Assembly: GCF_022919575.1 (NCBI RefSeq)
Contig: NZ_CP095071.1
Span: 682,001 to 746,000, forward strand
Reading direction: 5' to 3'
DNA: 64,000 nucleotides
Source: Gracilibacillus salinarum
GTDB lineage: Bacteria > Bacillota > Bacilli > Bacillales > Amphibacillaceae
Part shown: positions 9,262-17,920 of the stretch, in pieces
Layout: each line of letters opens with the position of its first letter
Position numbering within the stretch: position 1 is the stretch's first letter
Notes under the pieces: model-generated
Seen by the model: the letters and a program-made list of their open reading frames with translations, nothing else
Told to the model about the DNA's origin: nothing
Database searches by the model: none
Translations under genes and position numbers: made by a program

Positions 9262-9777
9262 CTATAGCAAGAGTAAAACAATAAACATACCAATCAAGAA
9301 ACCTACACTTCTAGACATATTGCCAAATTGTTGGTTTCTTTCTTCAGCCTCCAATAAACTTCTTTCTAGATGAGTGATCCCTAACCGAATATATTTTTGC
9401 TGTTGTGTTATATCATGTTGGCCGAGCGTTCTGCCAAATTGCTGGAGAATTTCTTTGTCTTCTGCCTGTAATGGCTGTTTTTGATGAAATCGATTTATGT
9501 GAAGCTCCCAAACAGGGTATAATTGCTCTTTTTCTTGCGCAATATCAGATGCCAAATCATAAAACAGACTTGATATTGGTTGAGGTATTTGTTTTGATAC
9601 TGCGAAGAGCGCTTCTTGTACAGTAGATTGACTGTAGACAATTTCTGCTTCAAGAATTTGCAAGGCACTTTTCAGCGAACGTAAAATACGAGGGCGATTG
9701 GCAAGATTCCTGGCATATTCATGTCCAATCCATGTTAGCGACCCGACAATTAATAAACTTGCCAATAATTTCAGCAT
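9262..9777 (-). CDS. spoIIIAB: Stage III sporulation protein AB
   Basis: This 171-residue protein starts with a hydrophobic segment (about 3-18), has a helical body beginning NRPRILRSLKSALQILEAEI, and ends with a second membrane helix (about 155-171). The body resembles type II secretion F-like proteins, which pair with the ATPase. In the SpoIIIA complex it is expected to link the ATPase SpoIIIAA to the membrane. It overlaps the end of spoIIIAA by seven bases, which implies coupled translation. Confidence 0.94.
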   Translation of the reverse strand: MLKLLASLLIVGSLTWIGHEYARNLANRPRILRSLKSALQILEAEIVYSQSTVQEALFAVSKQIPQPISSLFYDLASDIAQEKEQLYPVWELHINRFHQKQPLQAEDKEILQQFGRTLGQHDITQQQKYIRLGITHLERSLLEAEERNQQFGNMSRSVGFLIGMFIVLLLL

Positions 9778-10685
9778 ATGTTAACACGGCTTTTATAGAG
9801 TGAATGTCCTGTTGCATCCAGTATTTCAGTCACTTCTCCAGCCCGGTGTTGATTCGATAAAATCATAAAGCGCTGAAAAATATTTTTCTGTAAAATTTTC
9901 TTCATCGTCGGTCTTTTCCTAATATCTTCAAGCGATTTCCCGTGAACAGTGCAAACCAATTGCACACCTGCATGAATGACTTCATCAATTGCCTCCGCAT
10001 CTCGTTCACTTCCTATTTCATCAACAATAACCACTTCCGGTGACATCGATCTGACAAACATCATCATTCCTTCTGCCTTCGGACAACGGTCAAGGACATC
10101 AATTCTGGGCGCAAATAAGTGCTGCGGGACACCATTAATCGATGCACAAATCTCAGAACGCTCATCTACAATTGCAGTTTTCAACTGTAATTTCGAGCTG
10201 CCACAATAGTTGGCTATATCTCTAAGCAGAGTGGTTTTTCCTGATTGTGGCGGGCCAATAATAAGTGTATTTTGAATGGTATCGGTAATAAGATAAGGTG
10301 TATAAGCATGGATAATACCGAATTGCGCTTTAGCAATTCGAATGTTAAAAGAACTGATATGATGAATGGCCTTCACTTGTCTATTCTCAACTACTACCGA
10401 ACCCGAAATTCCAATGCGATGTCCGCCTTGAATGGTAATAAAACCATGTCTCAACTCTTCCTCTAAACGATATAGTGAAAAATCGCTTATTTTATTGAGA
10501 AACATGGTTGCGTCTGATTGGCTAAAGTTTGTTTGTGGTAACCAGCGGACGTCTCTTCCATTGTTCAGTTCAACAGGCTGATTGACTCTGAGTCTTATTT
10601 CTTGAACATCGAAATCTTTATCCTCAAGTACGGCATGGATATGGTCTGTAATATGATTGGGCAGGATCTCCAGAACACTTGTCAT
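9771..10685 (-). CDS. spoIIIAA: Stage III sporulation protein AA, secretion-type ATPase
   Basis: I choose ATG 10685, because AGAGGA precedes it at about seven bases and MTSVLEILPNHITDHI matches the usual family start. An open frame upstream to 10805 crosses a promoter-like sequence and a terminator and is unlikely to be translated. The 304-residue protein has a Walker A motif GPPQSGKTTLLRD and a Walker B region PEVVIVDEIGSERD. It is the only cytosolic ATPase of the SpoIIIA complex, related to type II/IV secretion ATPases. It is the first gene of the operon. Confidence 0.95.
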   Translation of the reverse strand: MTSVLEILPNHITDHIHAVLEDKDFDVQEIRLRVNQPVELNNGRDVRWLPQTNFSQSDATMFLNKISDFSLYRLEEELRHGFITIQGGHRIGISGSVVVENRQVKAIHHISSFNIRIAKAQFGIIHAYTPYLITDTIQNTLIIGPPQSGKTTLLRDIANYCGSSKLQLKTAIVDERSEICASINGVPQHLFAPRIDVLDRCPKAEGMMMFVRSMSPEVVIVDEIGSERDAEAIDEVIHAGVQLVCTVHGKSLEDIRKRPTMKKILQKNIFQRFMILSNQHRAGEVTEILDATGHSLYKSRVNIC

Positions 10686-10722
10686 CACATATTCCTCTTT
10701 TCCATAAGCTATTTCTATAAAC

Positions 10723-10751
10723 ATTCTATGCGACTCTTTAATAGATATAAC
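10723..10751 (-). promoter_or_regulatory. Candidate sigma-E promoter of spoIIIA
   Basis: On the minus strand CATAGAAT (10730-10723) resembles the sigma-E -10 element CATACAAT. GTTATATC (10751-10744) lies 13 bases upstream and weakly resembles the -35 element. The operon is sigma-E controlled in B. subtilis, which supports the call. Confidence 0.5.
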
Positions 10752-10784
10752 CATAGATAGGTACGAGCTTTGAAATTTATAAGA

Positions 10785-10815
10785 AACAAAAAAACCGAGC
10801 ATCAACAGCCCGGTT
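10785..10815 (-). terminator. Intrinsic terminator upstream of spoIIIAA, repeat-type
   Basis: Minus-strand AACCGGGC pairs with GCTCGGTT (eight pairs, one wobble) and is followed by TTTTTTT. The sequence belongs to the ACCGGG-type terminators found at the edge of other repeat islands in this window, so it probably came with island 2. Confidence 0.8.
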
Positions 10816-11165
10816 CTCTGAGTTTAAATACAGCTATATGTATAACGATGTGGTAATTTTGATAGGATTCAAATGCAAACAGCTTTGGAAATATCCTCCC
10901 CAACACTAGAAGTGGTTGCTCGGAACGTCCAGCAGCTTCGTGGTTTTAATATAATCACGAAGAACTGTATGTATATATTTCTACCAAGAAAAATGGGCAT
11001 AATTGACATAAATTATATACAATTACCTATAATTCAGATTATGTCTAGCGTTGCGACCATTTTGATATATTGTATGTGCTAGGATACCGCTTCACAATTC
11101 ATGCAGCAACTAGGATAGGGAGCACTATCTGCGAGATATTCACCTTAGATACTTTCTGTACTCAT
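10816..11165 (+). repeat. Composite hairpin repeat, island 2, lacking GC-rich modules
   Basis: This gene-free stretch separates spoIIIAA from efp; B. subtilis has yqhV here. Bases 11029-11086 match the left end of the composite repeat (TATAATTCAGATTATGTCTAG, then TGCGACCATTTTGATATATT and GGATACCGCT). The sequence then jumps directly to CACAATTCATGCAGCAACTAGGATA, which in other copies lies on the far side of M2. So M2 is absent and M1 is not seen. Bases 10816-11020 are AT-rich with one weak hairpin (about 10937-10963). Confidence 0.65.
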
Positions 11166-11166
11166 A

Positions 11167-11201
11167 ACAAAAAACTACTAAGCGCAATGACTTAGTAGTT
11201 T
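11167..11201 (-). terminator. Terminator of efp
   Basis: Minus-strand AAACTACTAAG pairs perfectly with CTTAGTAGTTT, followed by TTTTTG. It ends the yqhR-aroQ-yqhT-efp direction of transcription nine bases after the efp stop. Confidence 0.9.
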
Positions 11202-11209
11202 AAATAGAA

Positions 11210-11767
11210 CTATGCACGGGAAACATATTTTCCGTCGTTAGTGGAAATGACCAGAACGTCGCCTTGATTGACGAAGAAAGGCACTTGTACAGACAATCCT
11301 GTTTCTAATGTGGCTGGCTTTGTTCCGCCACTTGCTGTATCACCTTTAATGCCTGGTTCTGTTTCGGTTACAGTTAATTCAACGTTGTTGGGAAGATCTA
11401 CACCGATCGTCTCTCCTTCATACGTTAAAATATTAACTTCCATGTTTTCTTTGATAAATTGAAGTTCGCGTTCAATTTGATTTGATGGTAATTCGGTTTG
11501 TTCAAACGTATTGGTATCCATAAATGTATGCATATCACCCGAACCATATAAATATTGCATTTTTCGGTTTTCGATATGTGCTTTATTTACTTTTTCACCG
11601 CCGCGAAATGTTTTTTCCTGGATACTTCCATTACGTAAATTACGTAACTTTGAACGTACAAACGCAGCACCTTTACCTGGTTTTACGTGTTGAAACTCCA
11701 TTACTTGCCAGATTCCACCATCCACTTCGATGGTTAAACCGGTTTTGAAATCATTAACTGAAATCAT
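11210..11767 (-). CDS. efp: Translation elongation factor P
   Basis: This 185-residue protein has the three beta-barrel domains of EF-P and normal length. The tip loop at residues 29-34 is KPGKGA, with Lys32 as the modification site. EF-P binds between the ribosomal P and E sites and relieves stalling at polyproline stretches. B. subtilis modifies the equivalent lysine with 5-aminopentanol; this window does not show which modification is used here. It follows yqhT by 19 bases and ends in a strong terminator. Confidence 0.98.
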   Translation of the reverse strand: MISVNDFKTGLTIEVDGGIWQVMEFQHVKPGKGAAFVRSKLRNLRNGSIQEKTFRGGEKVNKAHIENRKMQYLYGSGDMHTFMDTNTFEQTELPSNQIERELQFIKENMEVNILTYEGETIGVDLPNNVELTVTETEPGIKGDTASGGTKPATLETGLSVQVPFFVNQGDVLVISTNDGKYVSRA

Positions 11768-11786
11768 GTTATTCCTCCTCTGTTAT

Positions 11787-12857
11787 TTACGATACAGGCA
11801 ACTGAATTAGTTCCTTTGGTGCATTGGTTAATCTCTCATTTCCATCTTCCTGAATTAGAATATCGTCTTCGATACGACACCCTCCAACATTTGGAATGTA
11901 GATACCTGGTTCAACGGTTACAATCATACCTGGTCGTAATACTTCATCCGAGCGGAAAGACAACCCTGGCATTTCATGAACATCTAAACCTAATCCGTGA
12001 CCAGTTGAATGTCCAAAGTACTCTCCATAACCTTTACTTTTAATATGATCTCGTGTTAAGGCATCTGCTTCTTTAGCAGTAATACCAGCTTTAATTCCAG
12101 CTACACCTTTTAACTGTGCATCTAAAACTGTCTGGTAGATAGATTGTAATTCTTCTGAGATCTCTCCGACAGCAACCGTCCTTGTAATATCTGAAGCATA
12201 CCCTTTATATAGTGCTCCAAAATCCAATGTCACTAACTCACCTGCTTGTATTTCCTTTGATGACGCCACACCATGAGGTAATGCAGAACGATAGCCAGAA
12301 GCTACAATCATATCAAAACTAGATGACGTAGCACCTTGTTTTCGCATGAAAAATTCTAATTCATTGGCAATATCGATCTCTTTAGCCCCCGGTCTTATGT
12401 ATTGTAGAATATGATCAAAGGCATCATCTGCAATTTTACATGCATCCTTTATTATATTAATCTCATCTTGATCTTTAATCAAGCGCAATTTCTCAATTAA
12501 GCCATCTGACGGTACAAGCTTTGTATCTACTGCTTTTTGATAGGTTTCAAATAATGCATATGTCAAATCCTGTTTTTCAAATCCAAGTGTTTTCAACTGT
12601 AACGAATCAACAAGCGCTGCCACCGTTTGCTGAATAGGTCCCTTATGTTCTTTAATAGTGAACTCTTTAACCTGTTCAGCGGCTTGCTCAGTGTAACGAA
12701 AATCAGTAATAAAATAAGCATCATTAGCAGTAACTATAGCAACACCTGCCGTTCCAGTAAAACCTGTCATATATCTTCTGTTAACTGGACTGGTGATTAA
12801 TAAACCATCTAACTGTGCTTCATTTAAAACTTCACGTAGTTTCTCCAAGCGATTCAT
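11787..12857 (-). CDS. yqhT: Xaa-Pro peptidase family protein YqhT
   Basis: This 356-residue M24-family peptidase has an N-terminal creatinase-like domain (about 1-125) and a pita-bread catalytic domain. The metal ligands appear in LVTLDFGALYKGYASDITRTVAVG, in GHSTGHGLGLDVHE and in VTVEPGIYIPNVGGCRIEDDILI. Such enzymes release or cleave N-terminal residues next to proline, using two divalent metal ions in the cytosol. Its place directly before efp, which acts on proline-rich translation, is conserved in Bacillus. The choice between aminopeptidase and dipeptidase cannot be made from sequence. Confidence 0.93.
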   Translation of the reverse strand: MNRLEKLREVLNEAQLDGLLITSPVNRRYMTGFTGTAGVAIVTANDAYFITDFRYTEQAAEQVKEFTIKEHKGPIQQTVAALVDSLQLKTLGFEKQDLTYALFETYQKAVDTKLVPSDGLIEKLRLIKDQDEINIIKDACKIADDAFDHILQYIRPGAKEIDIANELEFFMRKQGATSSSFDMIVASGYRSALPHGVASSKEIQAGELVTLDFGALYKGYASDITRTVAVGEISEELQSIYQTVLDAQLKGVAGIKAGITAKEADALTRDHIKSKGYGEYFGHSTGHGLGLDVHEMPGLSFRSDEVLRPGMIVTVEPGIYIPNVGGCRIEDDILIQEDGNERLTNAPKELIQLPVS

Positions 12858-12873
12858 ACGCTATTCACCCCTT

Positions 12874-13308
12874 TTATTCTTTTTCTTCTAACAGATAGAT
12901 TGCCGCTAGTTGGTACCCTTTTGTTCCTAATCCAACAATCTGACCTGCACAAACCGGTGCTAACATAGAAACATGTCTAAATGATTCCCTTTTATGTACA
13001 TTGGAAATATGGACTTCAATGACGGGTACAGTGACAGACCCTATCGCGTCTCTGATAGCGATACTTGTATGTGTGTATGCACCTGGATTGAAAATAATAC
13101 CAGAATATTCCCCTTCTGCTGCTTGGATCCAATCAATTAAATCTCCTTCATGATTAGATTGTTTTGCATCTAGATGATAGTGCTTCGTTTCAACGAGTTG
13201 TCTTACCTGTTCTTCAACATCCTTCAGTGTCTCGTGTCCATACACGTCAGGCTCTCTCTTCCCTAACCGATTAAGGTTTGGACCATTTAACAATAATATT
13301 TTCCCCAT
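12874..13308 (-). CDS. aroQ: Type II 3-dehydroquinate dehydratase
   Basis: This 144-residue enzyme carries the AroQ signature MGKILLLNGPNLNRLGKREPDVYG, and further on FNPGAYTHTSIAIRDAI and PVIEVHISNVHKRESFRH. It converts 3-dehydroquinate to 3-dehydroshikimate in the shikimate pathway, through a dodecamer in the known family. The gene is 16 bases upstream of yqhT. The pathway also appears in this window through aroK at 22243. Confidence 0.97.
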   Translation of the reverse strand: MGKILLLNGPNLNRLGKREPDVYGHETLKDVEEQVRQLVETKHYHLDAKQSNHEGDLIDWIQAAEGEYSGIIFNPGAYTHTSIAIRDAIGSVTVPVIEVHISNVHKRESFRHVSMLAPVCAGQIVGLGTKGYQLAAIYLLEEKE

Positions 13309-13356
13309 TCATTCACCCCATTGAACAAGCTTCCTTTACCATAGTAACACAATTAA

Positions 13357-13845
13357 TTAATTATTTTCACCAAAATGCTGCTGATAGGCAAAAGAAATCG
13401 AATATCCAATAAAGACACTATATAAAATAAATAAACACATGGTTGTAACGATTGTATCGCTGTCTAGCTCAAAAAAAGCGGGTATATTAGAAAAAAGTGG
13501 CTTCATAAGCCAAAATACGATAAACCACAGCGCTATACCAGTTATGATACCTGGCAGTATCCCATTAAACTTCTTTAACATAAGATAATATAAGCACGCT
13601 AAACCAATTGACAAGATGCTGATTACGATAATAGACAATAATTCCCCAGTCCACTGATCAGACCACGAATTTTGGAGCCATGAACGCAATACAAAGCTTT
13701 TAGGAGTTATGGTTGTAAAGTGAAAGAATCCTGCAAAGGCAGCAACAGTACTCCAAATCAATCCTCCAAAAAAACCGATACTAATTGTTTTCGGCAGTAA
13801 AGACACTTTCTGTTTTTTTTCATCATTCTTATTTATTCGTCGCAT
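13357..13845 (-). CDS. yqhR: YqhR family membrane protein
   Basis: This 162-residue protein has four membrane segments (about 23-42, 68-87, 94-115 and 128-150) and a basic N-terminus. It matches the B. subtilis yqhR position before aroQ. The function is unknown and the sequence gives no catalytic motif. The neighbouring yqhQ gene of B. subtilis is absent here. Confidence 0.8.
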   Translation of the reverse strand: MRRINKNDEKKQKVSLLPKTISIGFFGGLIWSTVAAFAGFFHFTTITPKSFVLRSWLQNSWSDQWTGELLSIIVISILSIGLACLYYLMLKKFNGILPGIITGIALWFIVFWLMKPLFSNIPAFFELDSDTIVTTMCLFILYSVFIGYSISFAYQQHFGENN

Positions 13846-14062
13846 CTTTTTATCACCTCAGCATTAGGCTAACCAATTTCCACTATTTCATGCTTTTGGT
13901 AAAATACGACCTAGTTATTTTACTATTTTTTTTATACAATAGAATTAAGCATACGTACCAACATCAATTTCAAATATATTGTATAAAAACCAATTCAAAA
14001 CGGGTATAACTATAGAAAGAACAATTTTTTCGAAAAAACATGAAATAAAGGAGGAATCACAA

Positions 14063-14458
14063 TTGAATCGAAAAATAGGTTCTATTATCGTCTATGTCTT
14101 AATAGGATTAGCCGTAGTGGGTTTCGCAACAGCATTAATTAATGACACAGTTGGTTTACTTTCTTCACTACTAATCTCTTTATTAATAGGTGCAGCTATT
14201 TTTGGATTAGTCTATTTCTTCTTCATGAGAAAACGTTCTACGGATGAACTAAAAAAATACCGAAAAGCAGTTAAACAATCCAAGCAACGATTTAAAAATC
14301 AACAAAGTAACTTCAAGACAAAATCGTCAGCATTAAAAACAAGTTTTCCTTCCAAAAAAGCCATCCGCCCGTTGAAATCACCAAATCGATCTGCAACACA
14401 TTTACGCGTAATCGAAGGTAACAAACAAAAAAGTAAAAAGAACAGAGCGTCGTTATAA
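14063..14458 (+). CDS. yqhP: SA1362/YqhP family small membrane protein
   Basis: I choose TTG 14063 because AAGGAGG lies eight bases upstream; the frame is open to 13979, but the upstream part lacks a ribosome site. The 131-residue product has two adjacent membrane helices (about 7-27 and 30-53) and a strongly basic tail with many Lys, Arg and Ser residues. That fits the SA1362 family, whose function is not known. It is transcribed toward yqhO and shares its terminator. Confidence 0.8.
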   Translation: MNRKIGSIIVYVLIGLAVVGFATALINDTVGLLSSLLISLLIGAAIFGLVYFFFMRKRSTDELKKYRKAVKQSKQRFKNQQSNFKTKSSALKTSFPSKKAIRPLKSPNRSATHLRVIEGNKQKSKKNRASL

Positions 14459-14476
14459 AACGCTCTGTTCTTTTTT
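14438..14476. terminator. Bidirectional terminator between yqhP and yqhO
   Basis: AAAAGAACAGAGCGT pairs with ACGCTCTGTTCTTTT around an eight-base loop, with a T tract on the plus side and an A tract on the minus side. It serves both convergent genes. Confidence 0.92.
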
Positions 14477-15368
14477 ATTTCGACCATTTTCTCAGAAATT
14501 TATTCGTACGTTTGTACCCAATTTCAATTAATCTCAATTTATCGTCGCGTGACAGCTGAAAATCGGTCGCACTGATCCCATCAATAGGAAAAAAGATAAT
14601 ATCCTTTGCAACGTTCTCTGCTATATAACGTGTATCATATGCATTTCGCATCGTATTAATCATGGCAAATAACATATCAAGAGAATTATTAATTTTATGC
14701 TTAGGCTGTTTCTGTCTTGGGTCTGATAATTGCATACCGACAATTGGACGTACTCTAGTCTCTTCCCCTCTGTCAAATAACCACAAAGGAAAATTACTTA
14801 AGATCATTCCGTCTACAATATAGCTTTTGCGTTTTGTTTGAGGATTATTTAATTTGAAGGGGCGAAAAAAATATGGAATGGAGATGCTGCTTCGAACTGC
14901 TTTGGCTACAGTATAATAAGTCGCATCAATATGATAATATTTGGCCAAATCATCTGGAAAAATGACAACTTGATTAAGGGTTAAGTCTGCTGATACTATC
15001 TTCAGTTTCCCCGGCGGTAAATCCGAAAATGTTTTTACGCCTTTATCTTGAAGCTTTTCTTCAAGCCAACGTTGGAAATAGTTACCTCTGTATAACCCCA
15101 TTGTCTGGTAAAGTGTGATCCATTTAATAACTGGAAACGCAGCACCAAACTTTGACTGGTCAAGAAAATTCTCTAATGGTAAATCCAAAAACAACTCTTG
15201 CAATTCTCTTGCGGTGTAACCCGCTGCTATAAAAGTTGCGAACAGTGCACCGGCAGATGTACCAGCAACACGTTCAAATTGGATATTCCGTTCCTCCAAG
15301 GCTTGCAAAGCACCTATAAACGCATAAGCCTTGACTCCACCACCAGAGAATACTCCATCTATTTTCAT
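14475..15368 (-). CDS. yqhO: Patatin-like phospholipase family protein YqhO
   Basis: This 297-residue protein has the patatin fold signatures. The oxyanion glycine loop is GVFSGGGVKAYAF, the nucleophile motif is GTSAG with Ser38, and the dyad aspartate is Asp186 in VDGM. Family members hydrolyse acyl esters of lipids in the cytosol or at the membrane; the substrate of YqhO is not known. It has no signal peptide. It stands between mntR and yqhP, as in B. subtilis. Confidence 0.9.
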   Translation of the reverse strand: MKIDGVFSGGGVKAYAFIGALQALEERNIQFERVAGTSAGALFATFIAAGYTARELQELFLDLPLENFLDQSKFGAAFPVIKWITLYQTMGLYRGNYFQRWLEEKLQDKGVKTFSDLPPGKLKIVSADLTLNQVVIFPDDLAKYYHIDATYYTVAKAVRSSISIPYFFRPFKLNNPQTKRKSYIVDGMILSNFPLWLFDRGEETRVRPIVGMQLSDPRQKQPKHKINNSLDMLFAMINTMRNAYDTRYIAENVAKDIIFFPIDGISATDFQLSRDDKLRLIEIGYKRTNKFLRKWSK

Positions 15369-15437
15369 TGCATCACCCTATCTGACTGGTATTCAGAATA
15401 TATATATACACCATACCCAGCAGATAGAACCAAACGG

Positions 15438-15851
15438 TTATTCTTTATTGATTTGAAAACTTTTCAGTTGTTCCAGCCTTTCTGGATCTTCTAAGAATTG
15501 GACAAGACTTCCGATCCGATCAATAGAATTCCAGCTTAAATGGTGCTCAATACCTTCTACGTCTGTATAGATATTTTCTTCATTCACACCAATGATTTGT
15601 AAGAATTTCTCTAATAATTCATGGCGGTAAACCAATCTTTCCCCGACCTTCTTACCTTTTGGTGTTAAAATCAAGCCTTGGTATTTCTCGTAATTTAAAT
15701 AGTCATCTTTATCAAGTTTCTGAACCATCTTTGTAACAGAAGAAGGCTGGACCTGTAAAGCTTCAGCAATTGCTGACACCCGAGCGTATCCTTTTGTTTC
15801 CATAAGAATATATATTTGTTCTATGTAATCTTCCATAGTAGGTGTAGGCAT
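15438..15851 (-). CDS. mntR: Manganese-dependent transcriptional repressor MntR
   Basis: I choose ATG 15851, preceded by GGGGGA; the frame is open to 15917, but the shorter start matches the family N-terminus [14 protein letters not shown]. The 137-residue protein has a DtxR-type winged helix (about 5-70) and a dimerisation domain. The metal ligands known from B. subtilis MntR are conserved at Asp8, Glu11, His77, Glu99, Glu102 and His103. MntR represses manganese uptake genes when Mn(II) is high. No target transporter gene is in the window. Confidence 0.95.
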   Translation of the reverse strand: MPTPTMEDYIEQIYILMETKGYARVSAIAEALQVQPSSVTKMVQKLDKDDYLNYEKYQGLILTPKGKKVGERLVYRHELLEKFLQIIGVNEENIYTDVEGIEHHLSWNSIDRIGSLVQFLEDPERLEQLKSFQINKE

Positions 15852-15977
15852 CGTAAATCCCCCATCCATAATTATTAATGTAAATAAAAGCATACAATAG
15901 AATGGTACATGAAACAAGCCATCCTGCTTAAAATATCAAATTCAATATTTTTTGCTTTATTTCATCATATTAAATGG

Positions 15978-15983
15978 TATAAT
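15978..15983 (+). promoter_or_regulatory. -10 element of yqhL
   Basis: A perfect TATAAT lies 42 bases before the yqhL start, with a weak TTTATT about 16 bases upstream. The 170-base gap also holds the divergent mntR promoter, which I cannot place. Confidence 0.5.
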
Positions 15984-16024
15984 CCTTTTTAGAGGATTTA
16001 TTAGAAAGCAATGGAGGATTACAA

Positions 16025-16417
16025 ATGACACAATTATACATCTTATTAGCTATCCTAGCTGCCTTTATTCTGTTTAGTGTATATCGCTATTTTAAACAAA
16101 AAAGAATCTTAAAGGCACTTTCCGAAGATGATTTTCGTGAAGGGTATCGTAAAGCGCAGTTGATCGATGTTCGTGAACCGAAAGAATTTGATGGTGGCCA
16201 CATCCTTGGAGCACGGAATATACCGTTAACACAGTTAAAACAAAGGCTGACAGAACTGCGAAAAGATAAACCTGTCTATCTTTACTGTCAATCAGGATCT
16301 CGTTCAATGAGAGCTGCATTAATCCTGGATAAGGAAGGTTACAAAGATTTAAACCAACTTCAGGGTGGATACAAAAAGTGGACAGGCAAAATCAAGAAAA
16401 CAAAAAAATTAGATTAA
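16025..16417 (+). CDS. yqhL: Membrane-anchored rhodanese-like protein YqhL
   Basis: This 130-residue protein has one N-terminal membrane helix (about 3-20) and a cytosolic rhodanese domain (about 33-125). The active-site loop is YCQSGSRS with catalytic Cys88, and the domain opens with the typical LIDVREPKEFDGGHILGARNIPL. Rhodaneses transfer sulfane sulfur, but the physiological acceptor is not known. A GGAGG site lies six bases before ATG. In B. subtilis it adjoins the gcvT-gcvPA-gcvPB operon and lipM, which are both absent here. Confidence 0.92.
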   Translation: MTQLYILLAILAAFILFSVYRYFKQKRILKALSEDDFREGYRKAQLIDVREPKEFDGGHILGARNIPLTQLKQRLTELRKDKPVYLYCQSGSRSMRAALILDKEGYKDLNQLQGGYKKWTGKIKKTKKLD

Positions 16418-16429
16418 TAAAAACAAAAC

Positions 16430-16457
16430 GAGCGGGATTCTATCCCCTCTTTTTTTT
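16430..16457 (+). terminator. Terminator of yqhL
   Basis: A short GGGAT/ATCCC stem with a three-base loop, extended by GA/TC pairs, is followed by TTTTTTTT. It lies 13 bases after the yqhL stop. Confidence 0.75.
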
Positions 16458-16589
16458 ATTATAAAAGTGCAGTCACAACAGTAATCATATTGAATAAGAA
16501 GCTGAGTTCCTATGATATGGATTATTCAATTAGCTGCTTAGTGGTGATTTTGAAATGTTTCATTTGCTGGGATGCCGCTCCGCGCTCCG

Positions 16590-17205
16590 GTCGGGTAGAA
16601 AACAGGCGCGCGCATTCATGTAGAATCACGTTTCCTGTAGCCCCCCCACGATCCCGGACGGTCGGATTTCCCGAGTCCGGTTCTGACCTTGGCTCTATCA
16701 TAAATATGTCTTCCTCATTTAATCTAGGTTTAAGTTCTAGCCAACATTCACCCATTACTAAATGAGTTTACTTATCTACGTGAATGTCTCAGGCTTTTTT
16801 TTGTGTTGACTCTGCGTTCAACTTTGCCAGACAATCCGCCAAGTATCCAGAGCCCCTTTGCCCTATCTTGGGTGTTACTCTTGACAGAGATAGAATCTTG
16901 TTCTATCTCTGAAGGCATTACCCTTCATTCTTCGCTACTACGGACTCATCCGCCGATCCTAAATCTTCCATTCCTATTTCGCTGTAACTTATAAGGATTG
17001 GTCTTTGCAGGTTGTTGCTAGTCCCTGCTAGAAGTAGGACCTTCCCGTCGTTATCTCTAAGAATCTTTCCCTAGATGCTAAAACCCCTACAAGCAGAACG
17101 TGGGTCGTTACCTTCCCACGCATTGGATATGCTAGTCGTCTGAATCGGCAAATTGACGACAGGAGACTTTCACTCCATTAGATTCTTAGCCTTGACGGCT
17201 ACTCC
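16590..17205 (-). mobile_element. ORF-less group II intron, probably degraded, IIC-like 3' end
   Basis: Read on the minus strand, the segment starts near 17205 and ends near 16590 with TTCTACCCGAC, a typical 3' end of bacterial group II introns. A 34-base domain V-like hairpin is at 16683-16650 (GAACCGGAC arm, GAAA-containing loop, CC bulge, GTCCGG arm), but it has AAC where AGC is usual and one extra G. A closed domain IV stem (ACATTCAC/GTGAATGT) is at about 16795-16735. Upstream lies GGCGGATGAGTCCGTAGTAGC, which I recognise from the region before intron reverse transcriptases. No reverse transcriptase gene is present. It interrupts M2 of island 3. The 5' boundary is uncertain. Confidence 0.6.
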
Positions 17206-17594
17206 GCCAACCACTTCGCGTCCTGCGGGGCACGGCTGAAGCTAACTTTGTGAAGAAAGATCGCTTCACAAAGTGGATCTTCAGCGCCTGCCTGTCCCGC
17301 GGGAGTCTACGTAGTTGGCCTACGCTGAGATGGGGCTCTACAAATTCTGGAATTGCTAGAATATTGAATGCACCATAAATATCAGCTTTTAATAACATAA
17401 TGCCTATAACTACTGCTTCTAGCTGTTCCGAACGTTGTAGTACTTCCCTTTAGCTTAGGAAATAGGTGGAGACTCCCGTTGGATCAGCACGTTCTGAAGA
17501 TCCACTTAGTTTGTGTTTGTGTCTACTAGTATCGCTTTGAAGTAAGCTTCCTCGGCACAAGGCAGCAAAGATGCTGTTCAAGTAGCAGCCTAGC

Positions 17595-17920
17595 TATAGC
17601 CGTCAGGTTAAGGTAATGCTTTTAAAAAGAAAAGTGAATATGTTGCCGTAATGAATACAAGTTATCTATGTGTAGTGATTCTTTCTAAGTTGAGTGTAAG
17701 ATATCATTTATAATAGCTGTTCCTGAAGTATTGGCACAAGAAATCGGATTTTTGACCATAAGAGTCCTTTAGATATCCTTGAGTGGTCATATTTTTGATT
17801 CTTATGGACAACTTTTGCCCTTTTCCTTTTCAACTGTCCATAAGAATGGATTATATGATTGGCCGAACATGTAAGACAGTTTAAGCTCTCTTTTCTTTTT
17901 TCCTTAGCTTGACGGCTATG
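17595..17920. mobile_element. MITE-like element with inverted ends inside island 3
   Basis: About 326 bases interrupt the M1 module. The ends are imperfect inverted repeats: TATAGCCGTCAGGTTAAGG at the left and CCTTAGCTTGACGGCTATG at the right. The flanks AGCT on both sides may be a target duplication. A 12-base perfect inverted repeat (TTCTTATGGACA at 17799 and its complement at 17835) lies inside. There is no coding capacity. The rejoined flanks, CCTAGCT and AGCTGTGCCCCACAGG, restore the M1 sequence seen in other copies. Confidence 0.6.

Noticed and set aside
10686..10805. Longer start for spoIIIAA
   Set aside because: The extension would read through a terminator stem and a likely sigma-E promoter, and the downstream ATG has a good ribosome site.
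16522..16755. Transposase or TnpB remnant near the intron
   Set aside because: The reading frame GECWLELKPRLNEED and on matches no transposase motif I know; the intron interpretation explains the sequence better.
16803..16994. Plus-strand frame of 63 codons
   Set aside because: It is antisense to the group II intron relic and has no ribosome site.
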